Below, in pieces: positions 8,775 to 17,451 of a stretch of DNA of 61,520 bases. Each line of letters starts with the position of its first letter. Position 1 is the stretch's first letter. Position numbers and translations under genes: made by a program. The stretch is from the NCBI GenBank assembly GCA_025455485.1, contig JALOMJ010000005.1, positions 1 through 61,520 on the forward strand. Reading direction: 5' to 3'. The stretch comes from Bacteroidia bacterium. GTDB lineage: Bacteria > Bacteroidota > Bacteroidia > B-17B0 > Aurantibacillaceae. The notes below the pieces were generated by a model, which made no database searches, was not told where the DNA came from, and was given only the letters and a program-made list of their open reading frames with translations.

Positions 8775-9281
8775 TCAAGGTCTGCTTCCTATTTCGGTGG
8801 TTAGGGCTTTGTAATAAGTGTCTGCCCGCACTTTTGAAAAATGGTCAATGATTAAACCTGTTGCACCGAATACAATTAATGCTAGTCCAATCGCCCTGAG
8901 CAGATGATTGCTGGTGAAGAGGAAAAAACCAATGGCAATGGCAAAACTAAGCGATGCAATGAGAATGGTTATTTTATAGAGGTATTGAAAATTTTCCACT
9001 CTCTTTTTTTCACTTTGCACAAACGCGAATGGGTCTTTTTGAAAGGCTTCTTTGTATTGAACAAGTTTCTTTTTGTTGCTTGCAATACCCGAAAGCGCAG
9101 TCACCAGAAAAAACAGACCAACAATTGCAAAGGGAAGAATAACTGCTTTGGAATTTGGCGTTTCGCCAAATTTCCAAAACAGTACACTGCAAACGATAGT
9201 CAACAATCCGAATGAGCCAAACAGGGTGGCTTCAAAAATTTCTCCTTTGACCCAATGGGTAGTGTGTTGAATAAAATCCAT
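8775..9281 (-). CDS. hypothetical membrane protein, four predicted helices
   Basis: The 168-residue protein has hydrophobic segments at about 20-36, 46-65, 103-123 and 128-146, with a charged loop in the middle (about 68-100) probably on the cytoplasmic side. No family recognised. Its ATG begins 2 nt after the stop of the SDR reading frame, so it is the last gene of the DUF2147-SDR-membrane protein unit and probably shares its TetR control. There is no signal peptide or catalytic motif. Confidence 0.7.
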   Translation of the reverse strand: MDFIQHTTHWVKGEIFEATLFGSFGLLTIVCSVLFWKFGETPNSKAVILPFAIVGLFFLVTALSGIASNKKKLVQYKEAFQKDPFAFVQSEKKRVENFQYLYKITILIASLSFAIAIGFFLFTSNHLLRAIGLALIVFGATGLIIDHFSKVRADTYYKALTTEIGSRP

Positions 9282-9283
9282 TT

Positions 9284-10204
9284 CTAACGGGTTAGGTTCT
9301 CAGGAATAGAAGTGTATAAAGGTTTTATGTTTTTACCCAGAATCAATTTGAACATGGTGACTCCACCTGAGGAAATGGGCTTAATTATGGAGTTCACCAG
9401 TTGTTTTTGAAAGGCTTTTTCCGGTAGTAACTTTTTCATAAACTCGTACATTCTAGCATCCCCACCTGCAATGATGTTTAGTCGGCCACCTTTTGGATTA
9501 TTTGCTTCTTTAAAAACTTGCATAGCCACAATTTCAGGTGCAGTTACAGAAGTAACTGACGATTGTGCCCCTAAGAAATTTGTATAATACTATTTATAGT
9601 TTTTAGCGTAAACAGGGTCATTACCATTTGCTCCGTGGTCTAATTTTGTAAATATTTTAGTTGCGTGAACCCCAGGGTAGACTGTTTTGACTTCGATACC
9701 ATAAGGTTTCAACTCAATTCCTAAACTTTCACTTATTCCCCGAACTGCCCATTTACTGCCACCGTAACTGGCAATGTAGGGATAATTGAATCTTGCACTG
9801 GCCGATGAGAAATTGATAAACAATCCGTTTTGGTTCTCACGAAAGTGTGGAATAAACGCTTTTGTTATCGCCATCAATCCAAACACATTGGTTTTGAATT
9901 GTTTTTCAATTTGCTCCATGCTGCTTGTTTCAGTGGGGCCCATAAGGCAGTACGCGGCGTTGTTCACCACTACGTCAATTTTCTTGAAGTCAGCAATCAC
10001 TTTTTTTGTTACTTCAGTGACCTGGGCATAGTTCGTTATTTCCAACTCGTAGAGTTTAACGCGTTCCATCCCTTTGAACAAATCGGGATGTTCCGATTTG
10101 TTTCTGACTGTGGCGGCTACTTTCCAGCCCTTGTTTGCAAATAACTCGACCATGGCTTTTCCAAAGCCGGAGTTGGTTCCTGTGATAAATACTGTTTTGC
10201 TCAT
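9284..10204 (-). pseudogene. short-chain dehydrogenase/reductase split by an in-frame TAG
   Basis: The reading frame from ATG 10204 to TAG 9284 is 306 codons, a usual SDR length, with a single internal TAG at 9590-9592 (codon 205). The first part has the cofactor motif TGTNSGFG (about 8-15), NNAA (about 86-89), and the catalytic Ser (FSSASAR), YGGSK and PGVHAT. After the TAG the same frame continues through EIVAMQVF to the C-terminal NAD(P)-SDR helix region. The truncated 204-residue product keeps the Rossmann core but loses the substrate-binding C-terminus. One base change would restore the gene. It would reduce or oxidise a small carbonyl or alcohol substrate; which one is unknown. It lies between DUF2147 (11 nt) and the membrane protein (2 nt). 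Confidence 0.82.
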
Positions 10205-10215
10205 TTTTTTTCGTT

Positions 10216-10653
10216 TTATTTTAGTTTATGCCAAGTAGCCGTGCGTCCAATTAATGAAAACCCAATGTAGCCCCTCAATTGAAGCTTGCCGTTTTCTATC
10301 CAGGCTTTGCAATCGTATGTTTTACCGCTGGGTGGATCGTAAATGGTGCCGTCTATATAATTTTCATCCTCAAATTTTAAACCCGATAGGTTAACAATTC
10401 CGATAAGGTTTCTGTTTCTTTGTTTGACATCCGGATTGTTACTGTCTTTTTTTGATGTTTTTCCGTCAGCTTCCACTATTTTGTTTCCCCACAGCAACTT
10501 ACCGTAATAGAGGTTGCCGCTTTTGAAAACCTCCATTCTGGCATCTTTTGTGTCTGTTTCCCAAACGCCTACAATGGCATCTGCTTTGTTTTGAGCCGTT
10601 AGGCCTGTGATGGCGATGAAGAACATCGCGATTGTTGTTTTGATTTTTTTCAT
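10216..10653 (-). CDS. DUF2147 domain-containing exported protein
   Basis: The 145-residue protein has a signal peptide (about 1-20, MKKIKTTIAMFFIAITGLTA). The mature part matches the DUF2147 pattern: I-VGVWETD near the start, then YGKLLWG, GTIYDPPSGKTYDC and LRGYIGFSLIGRTATW at the end. The family forms small periplasmic beta-rich proteins with no settled function. The TetR-type operator at 10692-10705 lies 39 nt upstream of its ATG, so it is the first gene of the regulated unit that continues into the SDR gene. Confidence 0.88.
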   Translation of the reverse strand: MKKIKTTIAMFFIAITGLTAQNKADAIVGVWETDTKDARMEVFKSGNLYYGKLLWGNKIVEADGKTSKKDSNNPDVKQRNRNLIGIVNLSGLKFEDENYIDGTIYDPPSGKTYDCKAWIENGKLQLRGYIGFSLIGRTATWHKLK

Positions 10654-10691
10654 TGTTGTTTTTTTTTTGGTTTTTATGATTTGTAAATGAT

Positions 10692-10705
10692 TGACTAATC
10701 AGTCA
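10692..10705. promoter_or_regulatory. TetR-type operator, copy 1 (upstream of DUF2147 gene)
   Basis: TGACTAATCAGTCA has TGACT/AGTCA arms around AATC. The 19-bp string ATGATTGACTAATCAGTCA recurs exactly at the tetR promoter (copy 2), which is strong evidence that one regulator binds both. Confidence 0.75.
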
Positions 10706-10724
10706 TATTATATGGTAAAAAAAA

Positions 10725-11285
10725 TTAGCTTAACATGTCCCACAACAGGTCAAACGTGGTCTGTATGGTTTCGTGCTGTTTCTTTTTAGATAGATTCTTA
10801 GAAGTTATAAATTGATACAAACCAAATACCTGATGGGTAATGAGTGTATAGAGAAGGTCAGCGGGTAATTGTTTTAGAACCTTCTGCTTAATTCCTTTTT
10901 GAATCAGCGTTAAATGAGGTTCCACCTGTTTGTTCAAAATGGTTTGGTCTATCTTTCCGATGTAGGGGGAAGTGTGCACTTGTTGAATAAATTGAAAATG
11001 AGTGGGGTTATCCAATGCCCAATAGAGTGAGGACAAGATTTGAGTTTTGATGGCCTCTTTTATGTCTGCCTGGTGGTCTGTGTTTTTTGAGACATATTCC
11101 GCCAAGTCCTCCTTAATGTGAATGTATAAGTCAATCACCAAATCGTCTTTAGTTTTGAAGTATTGGAAGAGTGTTCCATTGGCCACACCTGCTTCTTGTG
11201 CAATTTTGCTTGTAGCTGTGCCGTGGAAACCATGGTTGACAAACAGTTTAAGGGCTGCGTTGAGGAGGAGTTCTTTTTTGTCCAT
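10725..11285 (-). CDS. TetR/AcrR family transcriptional regulator
   Basis: The 186-residue protein has the N-terminal TetR helix-turn-helix (about residues 5-50: ALKLFVNHGFHGTATSKIA, then AGVANGTLFQYFKTKDDL), followed by a divergent helical ligand-binding domain. It is probably a repressor released by a small molecule. Its own promoter (11312-11340) has the operator just after the -7 box, and the same operator lies before the DUF2147-SDR-membrane protein unit, so it most likely represses itself and that unit. The inducer is unknown. ATG start at 11285. Confidence 0.92.
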   Translation of the reverse strand: MDKKELLLNAALKLFVNHGFHGTATSKIAQEAGVANGTLFQYFKTKDDLVIDLYIHIKEDLAEYVSKNTDHQADIKEAIKTQILSSLYWALDNPTHFQFIQQVHTSPYIGKIDQTILNKQVEPHLTLIQKGIKQKVLKQLPADLLYTLITHQVFGLYQFITSKNLSKKKQHETIQTTFDLLWDMLS

Positions 11286-11297
11286 TTGTATTATGAT

Positions 11298-11311
11298 TGA
11301 CTAATCAGTCA
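11298..11311. promoter_or_regulatory. TetR-type operator, copy 2 (tetR promoter)
   Basis: Second exact copy of TGACTAATCAGTCA. On the minus strand it starts right after the -7 box, covering the expected transcription start, a position where a bound repressor would block initiation. Confidence 0.78.
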
Positions 11312-11340
11312 CAAAGGTAAGAGTTTTTTTTGATATCAAA
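11312..11340 (-). promoter_or_regulatory. promoter of the tetR gene at 11285
   Basis: On the minus strand TTTG (11337-11340) and TACCTTTG (11312-11319) are 17 nt apart, fitting the Bacteroidota housekeeping promoter (-33 TTTG, -7 TAnnTTTG). The spacer is slightly short. Confidence 0.65.
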
Positions 11341-11586
11341 ATAAATTTCAAAAATATTTTGTTGGGGTAATGTTTTTAGTCTGTTGTGCCTTTAAAGCTA
11401 ACTATTTGTTTGACCTTATTTGTTCGATTACAACTGCTTACAAGCGGTTACACTTACATTTAATCGATTGCAAATGCTTAATCTGTATATAATATATTGA
11501 ACAATAAATTCATAGAGGATTTTGCGGGGTTCTTTTTAGAATGCTATAATCCGTAGCAAGGCGCTGCTTGGAATTGGGGTAAATTC

Positions 11587-11925
11587 GTTCAAAGATGTTC
11601 AAGGGTTCAATGTTCAAGAGTTCAATGTTCAATGGTTCAAAAGTTCAATGTTCGATGTTCAAGAGTTCAATGTTCAAGGGTTCAACCCTTCGACTACCCC
11701 TTCGACTCCGCTATCGCTTCGCTCAGGGCAAGGCTCAGGACAAGCTACTCGGGGCAAGGCTCAGGGCAAGGCTCAAGGTGACAGGGTTCAATGTTGTTCA
11801 AAGGTTCAATGTTGTTCAAGGGTTCAAAGATGTTCAATGGTTCAAAGTTCAACACTTCGACTCCACTTCGATGAACTCAGTGCAAGGCTCAGGGTGACAC
11901 GTTCAAGAGTTCAATGTTCAAGACG
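11587..11925. repeat. GTTCAA-type simple repeat array with CTTCGACT...CTCAGGGTGACA inserts
   Basis: Dozens of GTTCAA/TGTTCAA words occur at 9-12 bp intervals at 11587-11690, 11787-11853 and 11902-11925. Between them lie two segments built from CTTCGACTCC, GCTCAGGGCAAG and AGGGTGACA. ORFs crossing this region have low-complexity products and are not credible genes. A short copy on the other strand occurs at 16136-16176. These are dispersed intergenic repeats of unknown function. Confidence 0.85.
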
Positions 11926-12161
11926 CGAAATAGGGCATGCGGTGGATGTGATGGTGGATAGGATTTTACGTTGGTTAACTTCTAAAGCCGGCGAAGGGAA
12001 TAAATTGGTTTTATTGAGATATAATAGTTTATGGAACTGGTACAAAAGTTACCGAAAGGGAAGTAAAGTTGTTTGAATGAATTGTTTAAATCCACGAAAA
12101 ACAGACAACTGAGCAAATCGGGAGCAAATCATAATAAACTTGGCAATACGATTTAAATAAT
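11926..12161. other. intergenic stretch after the repeat array, no gene supported
   Basis: A forward frame is open to 12076, but only as a continuation out of the repeat, with no start, family match or ribosome-binding context. No terminator-like hairpin was evident. The 11341-11586 stretch on the other side of the array is also AT-rich and empty. Confidence 0.4.
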
Positions 12162-14216
12162 TTATTCTGTCGCCAGTTGAATAGTTTGCCTGCCCTTATC
12201 GTTTTCCGCTGTTAGCAAATAAAATCCGTTAGTGTTAGGCCCTAAATCAATTTCATGCTCTCCTTCCTTTAGTGAAGTTGTGTAAACCAATCTGCCAAAA
12301 CTATCAGTAATGGTTATTTGAGTTGAATGCTTCAATACAATTTTAAAAACACCTTGACTAGGGTTGGGATAAATCAAAACTTCTGAACCTTCGTTCGTTA
12401 TATTATTTAGGCCGGTACATGGAAATACACTTACCGTAAAATTCGTTGAATTTCGACAATTGTTGCTATTCTCACCTAGAACGGAATATGTACTTGTGTT
12501 TACAGGGGCTAACGCAATAACAGACCCTGTGGCAGCCGTGCTCCATGTAAAGCTGTTTGCACCAGTGGCTGTGATGATGGCAGAATTGCTTGTGCAAATA
12601 ATAAAATTACCGGTAAGACCAATCGTTGGCAATGGCAGCACATTGACTGAGAACGTGGACACTTGCGTGCAACCGTTGATGTTGTTTGTACCAATAACTG
12701 AATAGGTACTGCTGTTGGCGGGTGAAACGGTTAAAACAGACCCTGTAGCAGCGGTGCTCCAAGTGTAACTGTCAGCACCGGTGGCTGTTATAACGGCGGA
12801 ATCATTTGCGCAAATTGTGAAATTGCCGGTTAATGCAATCGTAGGCCAGGGCCCTGCCAGCAGCACCGTTTGCGTAATAGTATCTGTCTGACACATTCGT
12901 TTCGCAACCATTTTTACTGTATAAGTGCCGGGCGAAGAAAATTGATGGGAAGGGCTCCAGAGTGTGGAGGTATTCGCAGCTCCCGAACCAGGATCCCCGA
13001 AGTTCCAGAATACAGAACCGATGTTCTCTGCCGATGCTGAACAACTTGAAAAAGAGGAAGCAGACACAGGAACAAAGCTAAATGAAGTACAACTCAGAGA
13101 TTGACTAATAAAAGACAGGGGAGCCAGGGTGTTTTGAATAAACCCGCTGCAAAAGTTAGGGAGTGCCAGTCCACAGGAGGCAGCGCCTATGGACTGTTGT
13201 TGTAAAGAAAAACCACAAGCTGCTCCTGAAAGATTCGGGCTGTTGATAACACTTAACGAGGGGTTGGATGCACAATAAATTTTACCATCCGGGGCTACTT
13301 GCATACCGTAAATACTTGTATTACCTGTGCTGAAGGTCTGAAGTGAGCCAACGATAGCGCTGTTTGTTCCGGCACAAAGATCCCATTGGTAAAGTTGTTT
13401 GGTACCCGGTGATGAAACATAAAATTTAGTCCCGTCAGGTGAAAATTCGCAAGCGAAAAGATCGCCAAGCCCGGTTCCTGCAGTAAGCACCAAGGGTGTG
13501 GCCATAGAGGCATCCAATGAGAAAAATTTTCGGCGAATCTCAACGGTGTAATATCCGGGCCCGCTTCCTGGTTTTTCTGCAATAAGTGCCCATTTGGATC
13601 CGTCCGGAGCAACTTTTAACCATTTATCGAGGTAAGACCCTGCTGTGGTAAAGGAAGATGAAGAGGAAGTATAGGCAAAGACACTTGTAAGAGACTGTCC
13701 ATTTCTAATTTCCCAATGATTAAATTGATTTCGTGTAAGCGCCTGAACAAGGTCACAACCAACTCCGGCAACAACATGTTCGATGGCACCAGTTACTATC
13801 ACATCATTTTTCGATACAACAGACCCTAATCCAGCTGCCAAACTCATGTTTACAATGCTTTTGGAAAAAGGTGCACTGGTAAACACGTAAAACATGTTGC
13901 TGTTTGTTCCACTGGGAGCGATTACCACATTCTGTAAAGCACTTGCAGAGCCTGAAAGTCCTGTGCCATTTGCCATTACCTGATGTTGGCTATTCCATAT
14001 AGTAGCACCATCTGTATAAAACAACAGATTGCCTGAAGCATCTGAAATACTCGACATTCCTCCATTGGTGTTCAGGTTTGTGTTGCTGATAACAGTTGGC
14101 GGGGAAGTAACAAAATCTAATCCGGCATTGGCACCGAAATACCATTTGCTGTTTTGCAATTGTGCATTACACACTATTGCATAAAAGAATACCAGTGTAA
14201 AAAAGAATCGAAACAT
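12162..14216 (-). CDS. beta-propeller/PKD surface protein with T9SS sorting domain
   Basis: This 684-residue protein has a signal peptide (about 1-18). A WD40-like or beta-propeller region follows (about 20-370), opening with WYFGANAGLDF and carrying FSPDGTKFYVSS and VAPDGKIYCAS. Next are a PKD-like domain (about 385-455: FWNFGDPGSG, SPGTYTVKMV), two Ig-like modules of about 70 residues (ALTGNFTICANDSAVITATGA and a near copy), and a type A sorting domain (about 610-684: IYPNPSQGVF, TDSFGRLVY, NGFYLLTAE). The WYFGANAGLDF-type opening is widespread in secreted Bacteroidota proteins of unknown role. It is probably surface-attached and adhesive. It is a single gene with the Na/Pi transporter 67 nt upstream. 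Confidence 0.88.
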   Translation of the reverse strand: MFRFFFTLVFFYAIVCNAQLQNSKWYFGANAGLDFVTSPPTVISNTNLNTNGGMSSISDASGNLLFYTDGATIWNSQHQVMANGTGLSGSASALQNVVIAPSGTNSNMFYVFTSAPFSKSIVNMSLAAGLGSVVSKNDVIVTGAIEHVVAGVGCDLVQALTRNQFNHWEIRNGQSLTSVFAYTSSSSSFTTAGSYLDKWLKVAPDGSKWALIAEKPGSGPGYYTVEIRRKFFSLDASMATPLVLTAGTGLGDLFACEFSPDGTKFYVSSPGTKQLYQWDLCAGTNSAIVGSLQTFSTGNTSIYGMQVAPDGKIYCASNPSLSVINSPNLSGAACGFSLQQQSIGAASCGLALPNFCSGFIQNTLAPLSFISQSLSCTSFSFVPVSASSFSSCSASAENIGSVFWNFGDPGSGAANTSTLWSPSHQFSSPGTYTVKMVAKRMCQTDTITQTVLLAGPWPTIALTGNFTICANDSAVITATGADSYTWSTAATGSVLTVSPANSSTYSVIGTNNINGCTQVSTFSVNVLPLPTIGLTGNFIICTSNSAIITATGANSFTWSTAATGSVIALAPVNTSTYSVLGENSNNCRNSTNFTVSVFPCTGLNNITNEGSEVLIYPNPSQGVFKIVLKHSTQITITDSFGRLVYTTSLKEGEHEIDLGPNTNGFYLLTAENDKGRQTIQLATE

Positions 14217-14283
14217 ACCTCATGATAAAAATAAACATCCTCTATAAAGTTTGCAAGTGAAAATGTTCAGGATGTTTTACTGA

Positions 14284-15966
14284 TTACGTTTTGTATACAG
14301 GCACTTCATTGAACGTGATGGCTTGTTCGGTATTTAACACCTGTTCTTTTACTGCCATTATCATGGCTTTGTTGGCTGTAAACAACTCCCTGTTAAAATT
14401 GATAAAGGTGGTTAAATCCAATTCATTGAGCTGCGCTTGTTTTGCCTCAGCGTAAAATTCAGTTAAGGCTTTCATAAAATTGGATTCCACTTTATTGAAT
14501 ACACGCTTGAGTTCCTGATAATCCACTTCCTGATTGTTTTCCAACATCAGGCTAAGGTAACGGTACAATTCAACAGTTTCTTCTTTGCTTTTGATAAACA
14601 ACGCGTATTTAAGGTTTTTGGAGGATTGACTCAGGTTCATGATATCGTTTTTAATATCTTTCATGCTCTTCGTTGCGTGCATACTGCTCCGGGCAGATGA
14701 TACCATTTGATCTAATTTCTGAAGGTCTTTACCATTGAGCTTGTCCTTTAATGCCAAATAAAATGCTTGCAATTCTCCCTGAATTAATTTTAGCAAATCG
14801 TATTTTTCCGAGTCAGTTTTTTCCTCAAATTTTTTTATCTCGTTTAATCTGTTGTATTCAGCAACGTTGTTTAGCCAATCACATTTTACTTCAAACACAC
14901 CCAGACTGTATACCATGCAATTGTGCAAAAAATAAGCAGTTTCAAGTTTAAAAAGTTCTAAGGCGGTTTGAGGGTCCTTAAGATCAGCATGCTGTATGTA
15001 AGATGCAGCCGATTTTTCAGCACCCTTAAACACAAGTTTTAAAAACTTTACGTAAGGATGTAAAAGAGGAATAAAAAACAGAACACCGGATAAATTAACA
15101 ACAGTTGAAAAGGTTATCAGCGCAATTAATGGATCTTGGATGTTCAAAATATGAAGAATTAAATTGAGCAAAGGACTTATCAACACAAAAGCAATTAGTG
15201 TTAAAATTAGGTTAAACACCAAATTCCCAATGGCAATCTGTTTTTTTACTACGCTCCCGCCAATGCTGCTCAATACAATTTTTATAGTTGTACCGGTTTC
15301 TGAACCTAGAACCAAGGCGACCGCTGCAGGAAAGCTTACCGCACCAACATGAAGCGCAGAAAGCGTTAATGCGGTTGTTACTGAGCTGGATTGAACTAGT
15401 AGAGTAATGATAAACCCAATGCCTAAAAACACATAAAGCGGCATCGCCTCATATTTCGAAAAATCAAACTGCTGAACCTGTGATTCCATGGCCGTTTTCA
15501 TAAAAGACAAACCAATAAATAACAACCCGAAACCTAACAGAAAATGCCCTGTTTGTTTTATTTGTTCGCGATGATTGAATAGGATGAGCATAAAGCCACC
15601 CATAAATACAGCCGGATGTGCCAACAATTCAATGTTGGTGTTAAAGCCCAGTGTGGCTAACATCCAACCCGACACCAGGGTGCCAATATTCGCGCCCAAA
15701 ATAATGGCCAAAGCATTTTTTAAACTAAATACACCGGCACCAACAAAGGCCAACACCATCAACGAAACCATTGAGCTGCTTTGCAATACAGCGGTAACAC
15801 CGGCACCTCCAGCAATTGCACCCAAAGTGGTTTTGGTCACCTTTTGTAAAAAGAGTTTGGCTTTTCGACCAACCAGAAATTTTAAAGAGGTTTCCATTTG
15901 CTGCATGGCAAATAAAAAAAGCCCCACCCCGGCAAGTAACTTTACAATTTGAAGAAACACTTCCAT
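14284..15966 (-). CDS. Na/Pi cotransporter family protein with PhoU-like C-terminus
   Basis: This 560-residue inner-membrane protein has about eight or nine hydrophobic segments in the first 310 residues. It shows the duplicated Na/Pi signature QSSS at 62-65 and 192-195, each in a repeat of the same fold (GANIGT near 91-96; GSETGTT in the second half). The C-terminal 220 residues are helical and PhoU-like, as in the NptA/YjbB branch. It probably moves phosphate with sodium; in bacteria this branch can also export phosphate. No other phosphate gene is nearby. Confidence 0.93.
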   Translation of the reverse strand: MEVFLQIVKLLAGVGLFLFAMQQMETSLKFLVGRKAKLFLQKVTKTTLGAIAGGAGVTAVLQSSSMVSLMVLAFVGAGVFSLKNALAIILGANIGTLVSGWMLATLGFNTNIELLAHPAVFMGGFMLILFNHREQIKQTGHFLLGFGLLFIGLSFMKTAMESQVQQFDFSKYEAMPLYVFLGIGFIITLLVQSSSVTTALTLSALHVGAVSFPAAVALVLGSETGTTIKIVLSSIGGSVVKKQIAIGNLVFNLILTLIAFVLISPLLNLILHILNIQDPLIALITFSTVVNLSGVLFFIPLLHPYVKFLKLVFKGAEKSAASYIQHADLKDPQTALELFKLETAYFLHNCMVYSLGVFEVKCDWLNNVAEYNRLNEIKKFEEKTDSEKYDLLKLIQGELQAFYLALKDKLNGKDLQKLDQMVSSARSSMHATKSMKDIKNDIMNLSQSSKNLKYALFIKSKEETVELYRYLSLMLENNQEVDYQELKRVFNKVESNFMKALTEFYAEAKQAQLNELDLTTFINFNRELFTANKAMIMAVKEQVLNTEQAITFNEVPVYKT

Positions 15967-16135
15967 TCAAAAACCCAAAAATACAGTTCAATGGTATAGA
16001 AAATCGCGTTAAGAATGAAATAATCTGCCACTTATTTCGAGTGATATTGCTTAACCCAAATTGTTGTGTTTTAAATTAAGGCGTTTTTTAATTCTTCGCT
16101 TACAATATGAAAGCCTTAATTTTTTAACCCTGCAT

Positions 16136-16176
16136 CCTTTGAACTTTTGAACCCTTGAACCTTGAACTTTCAACCG
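16136..16176. repeat. short inverted copy of the GTTCAA repeat
   Basis: Four TTGAAC words at about 7-9 bp spacing (TTTGAAC, TTTTGAAC, CCTTGAAC, CTTGAAC) form the complement of the array at 11587-11925. It sits between the Na/Pi and VF530 genes. Confidence 0.75.
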
Positions 16177-16184
16177 TATAGCCT

Positions 16185-16403
16185 CTATTTTTTATCCAGT
16201 ATGGAAAGGTACAGCTCCTCCACTTTTTTCCTTGCCCAGGGTGTTTTTCTTAAAAAGGTTAAACTGGAATTGATGCTTGGATTGGATTTGAAACAATTGA
16301 TGTTGATATGGTAGGCCAGGCCATCCCAGCGGTAATGATGCACCAGATGTTCCAGGATATCTTTTAGTGTTTTGCCGTGTAAGGGATTGTTTTTTTGCTC
16401 CAT
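16185..16403 (-). CDS. VF530 family (DUF2132) putative DNA-binding protein
   Basis: The 72-residue protein has the family pattern in order: [12 protein letters not shown] (about 6-17), [10 protein letters not shown] (about 20-29), [20 protein letters not shown] (about 33-52) and [13 protein letters not shown] (about 54-66). VF530-type proteins are small helical proteins with a fold suggesting DNA binding; the biological role is not settled. It is complete and highly typical, with ATG start. It is divergent from the ytxJ-like gene with 94 bp between them. Confidence 0.9.
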   Translation of the reverse strand: MEQKNNPLHGKTLKDILEHLVHHYRWDGLAYHININCFKSNPSINSSLTFLRKTPWARKKVEELYLSILDKK

Positions 16404-16497
16404 ACAATTGTGTAATCAATATGTTCTTTAGGATAAATTACCGAATGTTTATCCACAAACACAAATTACACGCTGTTGAAATTCGGATATTTGCAGA

Positions 16498-16830
16498 ATG
16501 AATTGGAAACACATCACCAACCCCGGTCACATCACTCAAATTAATGAGGAATCGAAACAACAAAACGTCCTGATTTTTAAACACAGCACCCGATGTTCCA
16601 TTAGCGATGCAGCGCTTGGTCGTTTAGAAAGAAATTGGAAGGATGAAAACCTAAACCAGTTGAGTTGCTACTATCTGGATTTGATTCAATACCGCGATTT
16701 GTCTGATCTAATTTCAAAAACATACGGAATACACCATGAATCGCCACAAGCGCTAATTATAAAAGACGGCAAGTGTGTATTTTCTCAAACGCATTCCCAA
16801 ATCCGGCTTAGCGAGCTCTTGCAAGCCTGA
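16498..16830 (+). CDS. ytxJ: YtxJ-like bacillithiol-system thiol protein
   Basis: The 110-residue cytoplasmic protein has a thioredoxin-like layout: NVLIFKHSTRCSIS at about 23-36 with a single active-site Cys33 instead of CxxC, then YYLDLIQYRDLSDLIS and ESPQALIIKDGKCVFSQTHSQI. This matches the YtxJ family, proposed to remove bacillithiol from protein thiols (a monothiol bacilliredoxin). It implies the organism makes bacillithiol, which is known in Bacteroidota. The ATG is only a few nt after a weak promoter-like GGATATTTG, so the leader may be very short. Confidence 0.88.
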   Translation: MNWKHITNPGHITQINEESKQQNVLIFKHSTRCSISDAALGRLERNWKDENLNQLSCYYLDLIQYRDLSDLISKTYGIHHESPQALIIKDGKCVFSQTHSQIRLSELLQA

Positions 16831-16889
16831 GGTTTGGTTGTAATTCAAAAATCGTTACATTGTGCTGAGTAAATTTTAATTTCCCTCCT

Positions 16890-17447
16890 ATGAAAACACT
16901 CTGTTTTGTAATTGCTCTTTTGTTAGGTTTCCAGGGCAAAGCCCAGTTAGAAGTAGCCGGAGTAAATGTGCCGCTGGTGTTTAAAAGCGATGAAAGCGCC
17001 CTGATTTTAAATGGCGCGGGCATACGGGAAAAGTATTTTATGGACCTCTATGTAGGGGCCTTGTACCTCAAAGCCAAATCCAAAGAGGATCAAAAGATTA
17101 TAGATGCGGACGAAAGCATGTGCGTGAAACTGCATATCGTTTCCGGCATGATTACCAGCGAAAAAATGACAACAGCCGTGGATGAAGGTTTTCAGAAATC
17201 TACCAAGGGTAACACAGCACCCCTGCAATCAAAAATCACTCAATTTAAGGCAGTGTTTGCTGAAAAAATTAATAAAGGTGATGTGTACGACCTGGTTTAC
17301 GATAAAAGCAAGGGCACTTTGATTTATAAAAATTCAAAATTACTGACGTCCATTCCCGGCCTGGATTTCAAAAAGGCCCTGTTTGGCATCTGGCTCTGCA
17401 GCGAGCCGGCCGATGAGGGATTAAAAAAGAAGATGTTGGGTAACTAG
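16890..17447 (+). CDS. chalcone isomerase-like exported protein
   Basis: The 185-residue protein has a signal peptide (about 1-19, ending GKA) and the bacterial chalcone isomerase-like fold markers: LILNGAGIREKYFMDLYVGA (about 38-57), ALYLKAKSKE, and a C-terminal GLDFKKALFGIWLCSEPADE. Bacterial members are periplasmic proteins that probably bind fatty-acid-like or other small ligands; enzyme activity on chalcones is not expected. It lies 59 nt after ytxJ on the same strand. The stop TAG is 4 nt from the end of the convergent tryptophan dioxygenase gene. Confidence 0.85.
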   Translation: MKTLCFVIALLLGFQGKAQLEVAGVNVPLVFKSDESALILNGAGIREKYFMDLYVGALYLKAKSKEDQKIIDADESMCVKLHIVSGMITSEKMTTAVDEGFQKSTKGNTAPLQSKITQFKAVFAEKINKGDVYDLVYDKSKGTLIYKNSKLLTSIPGLDFKKALFGIWLCSEPADEGLKKKMLGN

Positions 17448-17451
17448 ACTA

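Noticed and set aside
9284..9529. Independent small gene of 81 codons
   Set aside because: It is in the same frame as the SDR and continues its C-terminal pattern, so it is the tail of the split gene.
11595..12076. Two overlapping forward ORFs of 100 and 142 codons
   Set aside because: They lie in the GTTCAA repeat array, encode low-complexity sequence in several frames, and have no start context.
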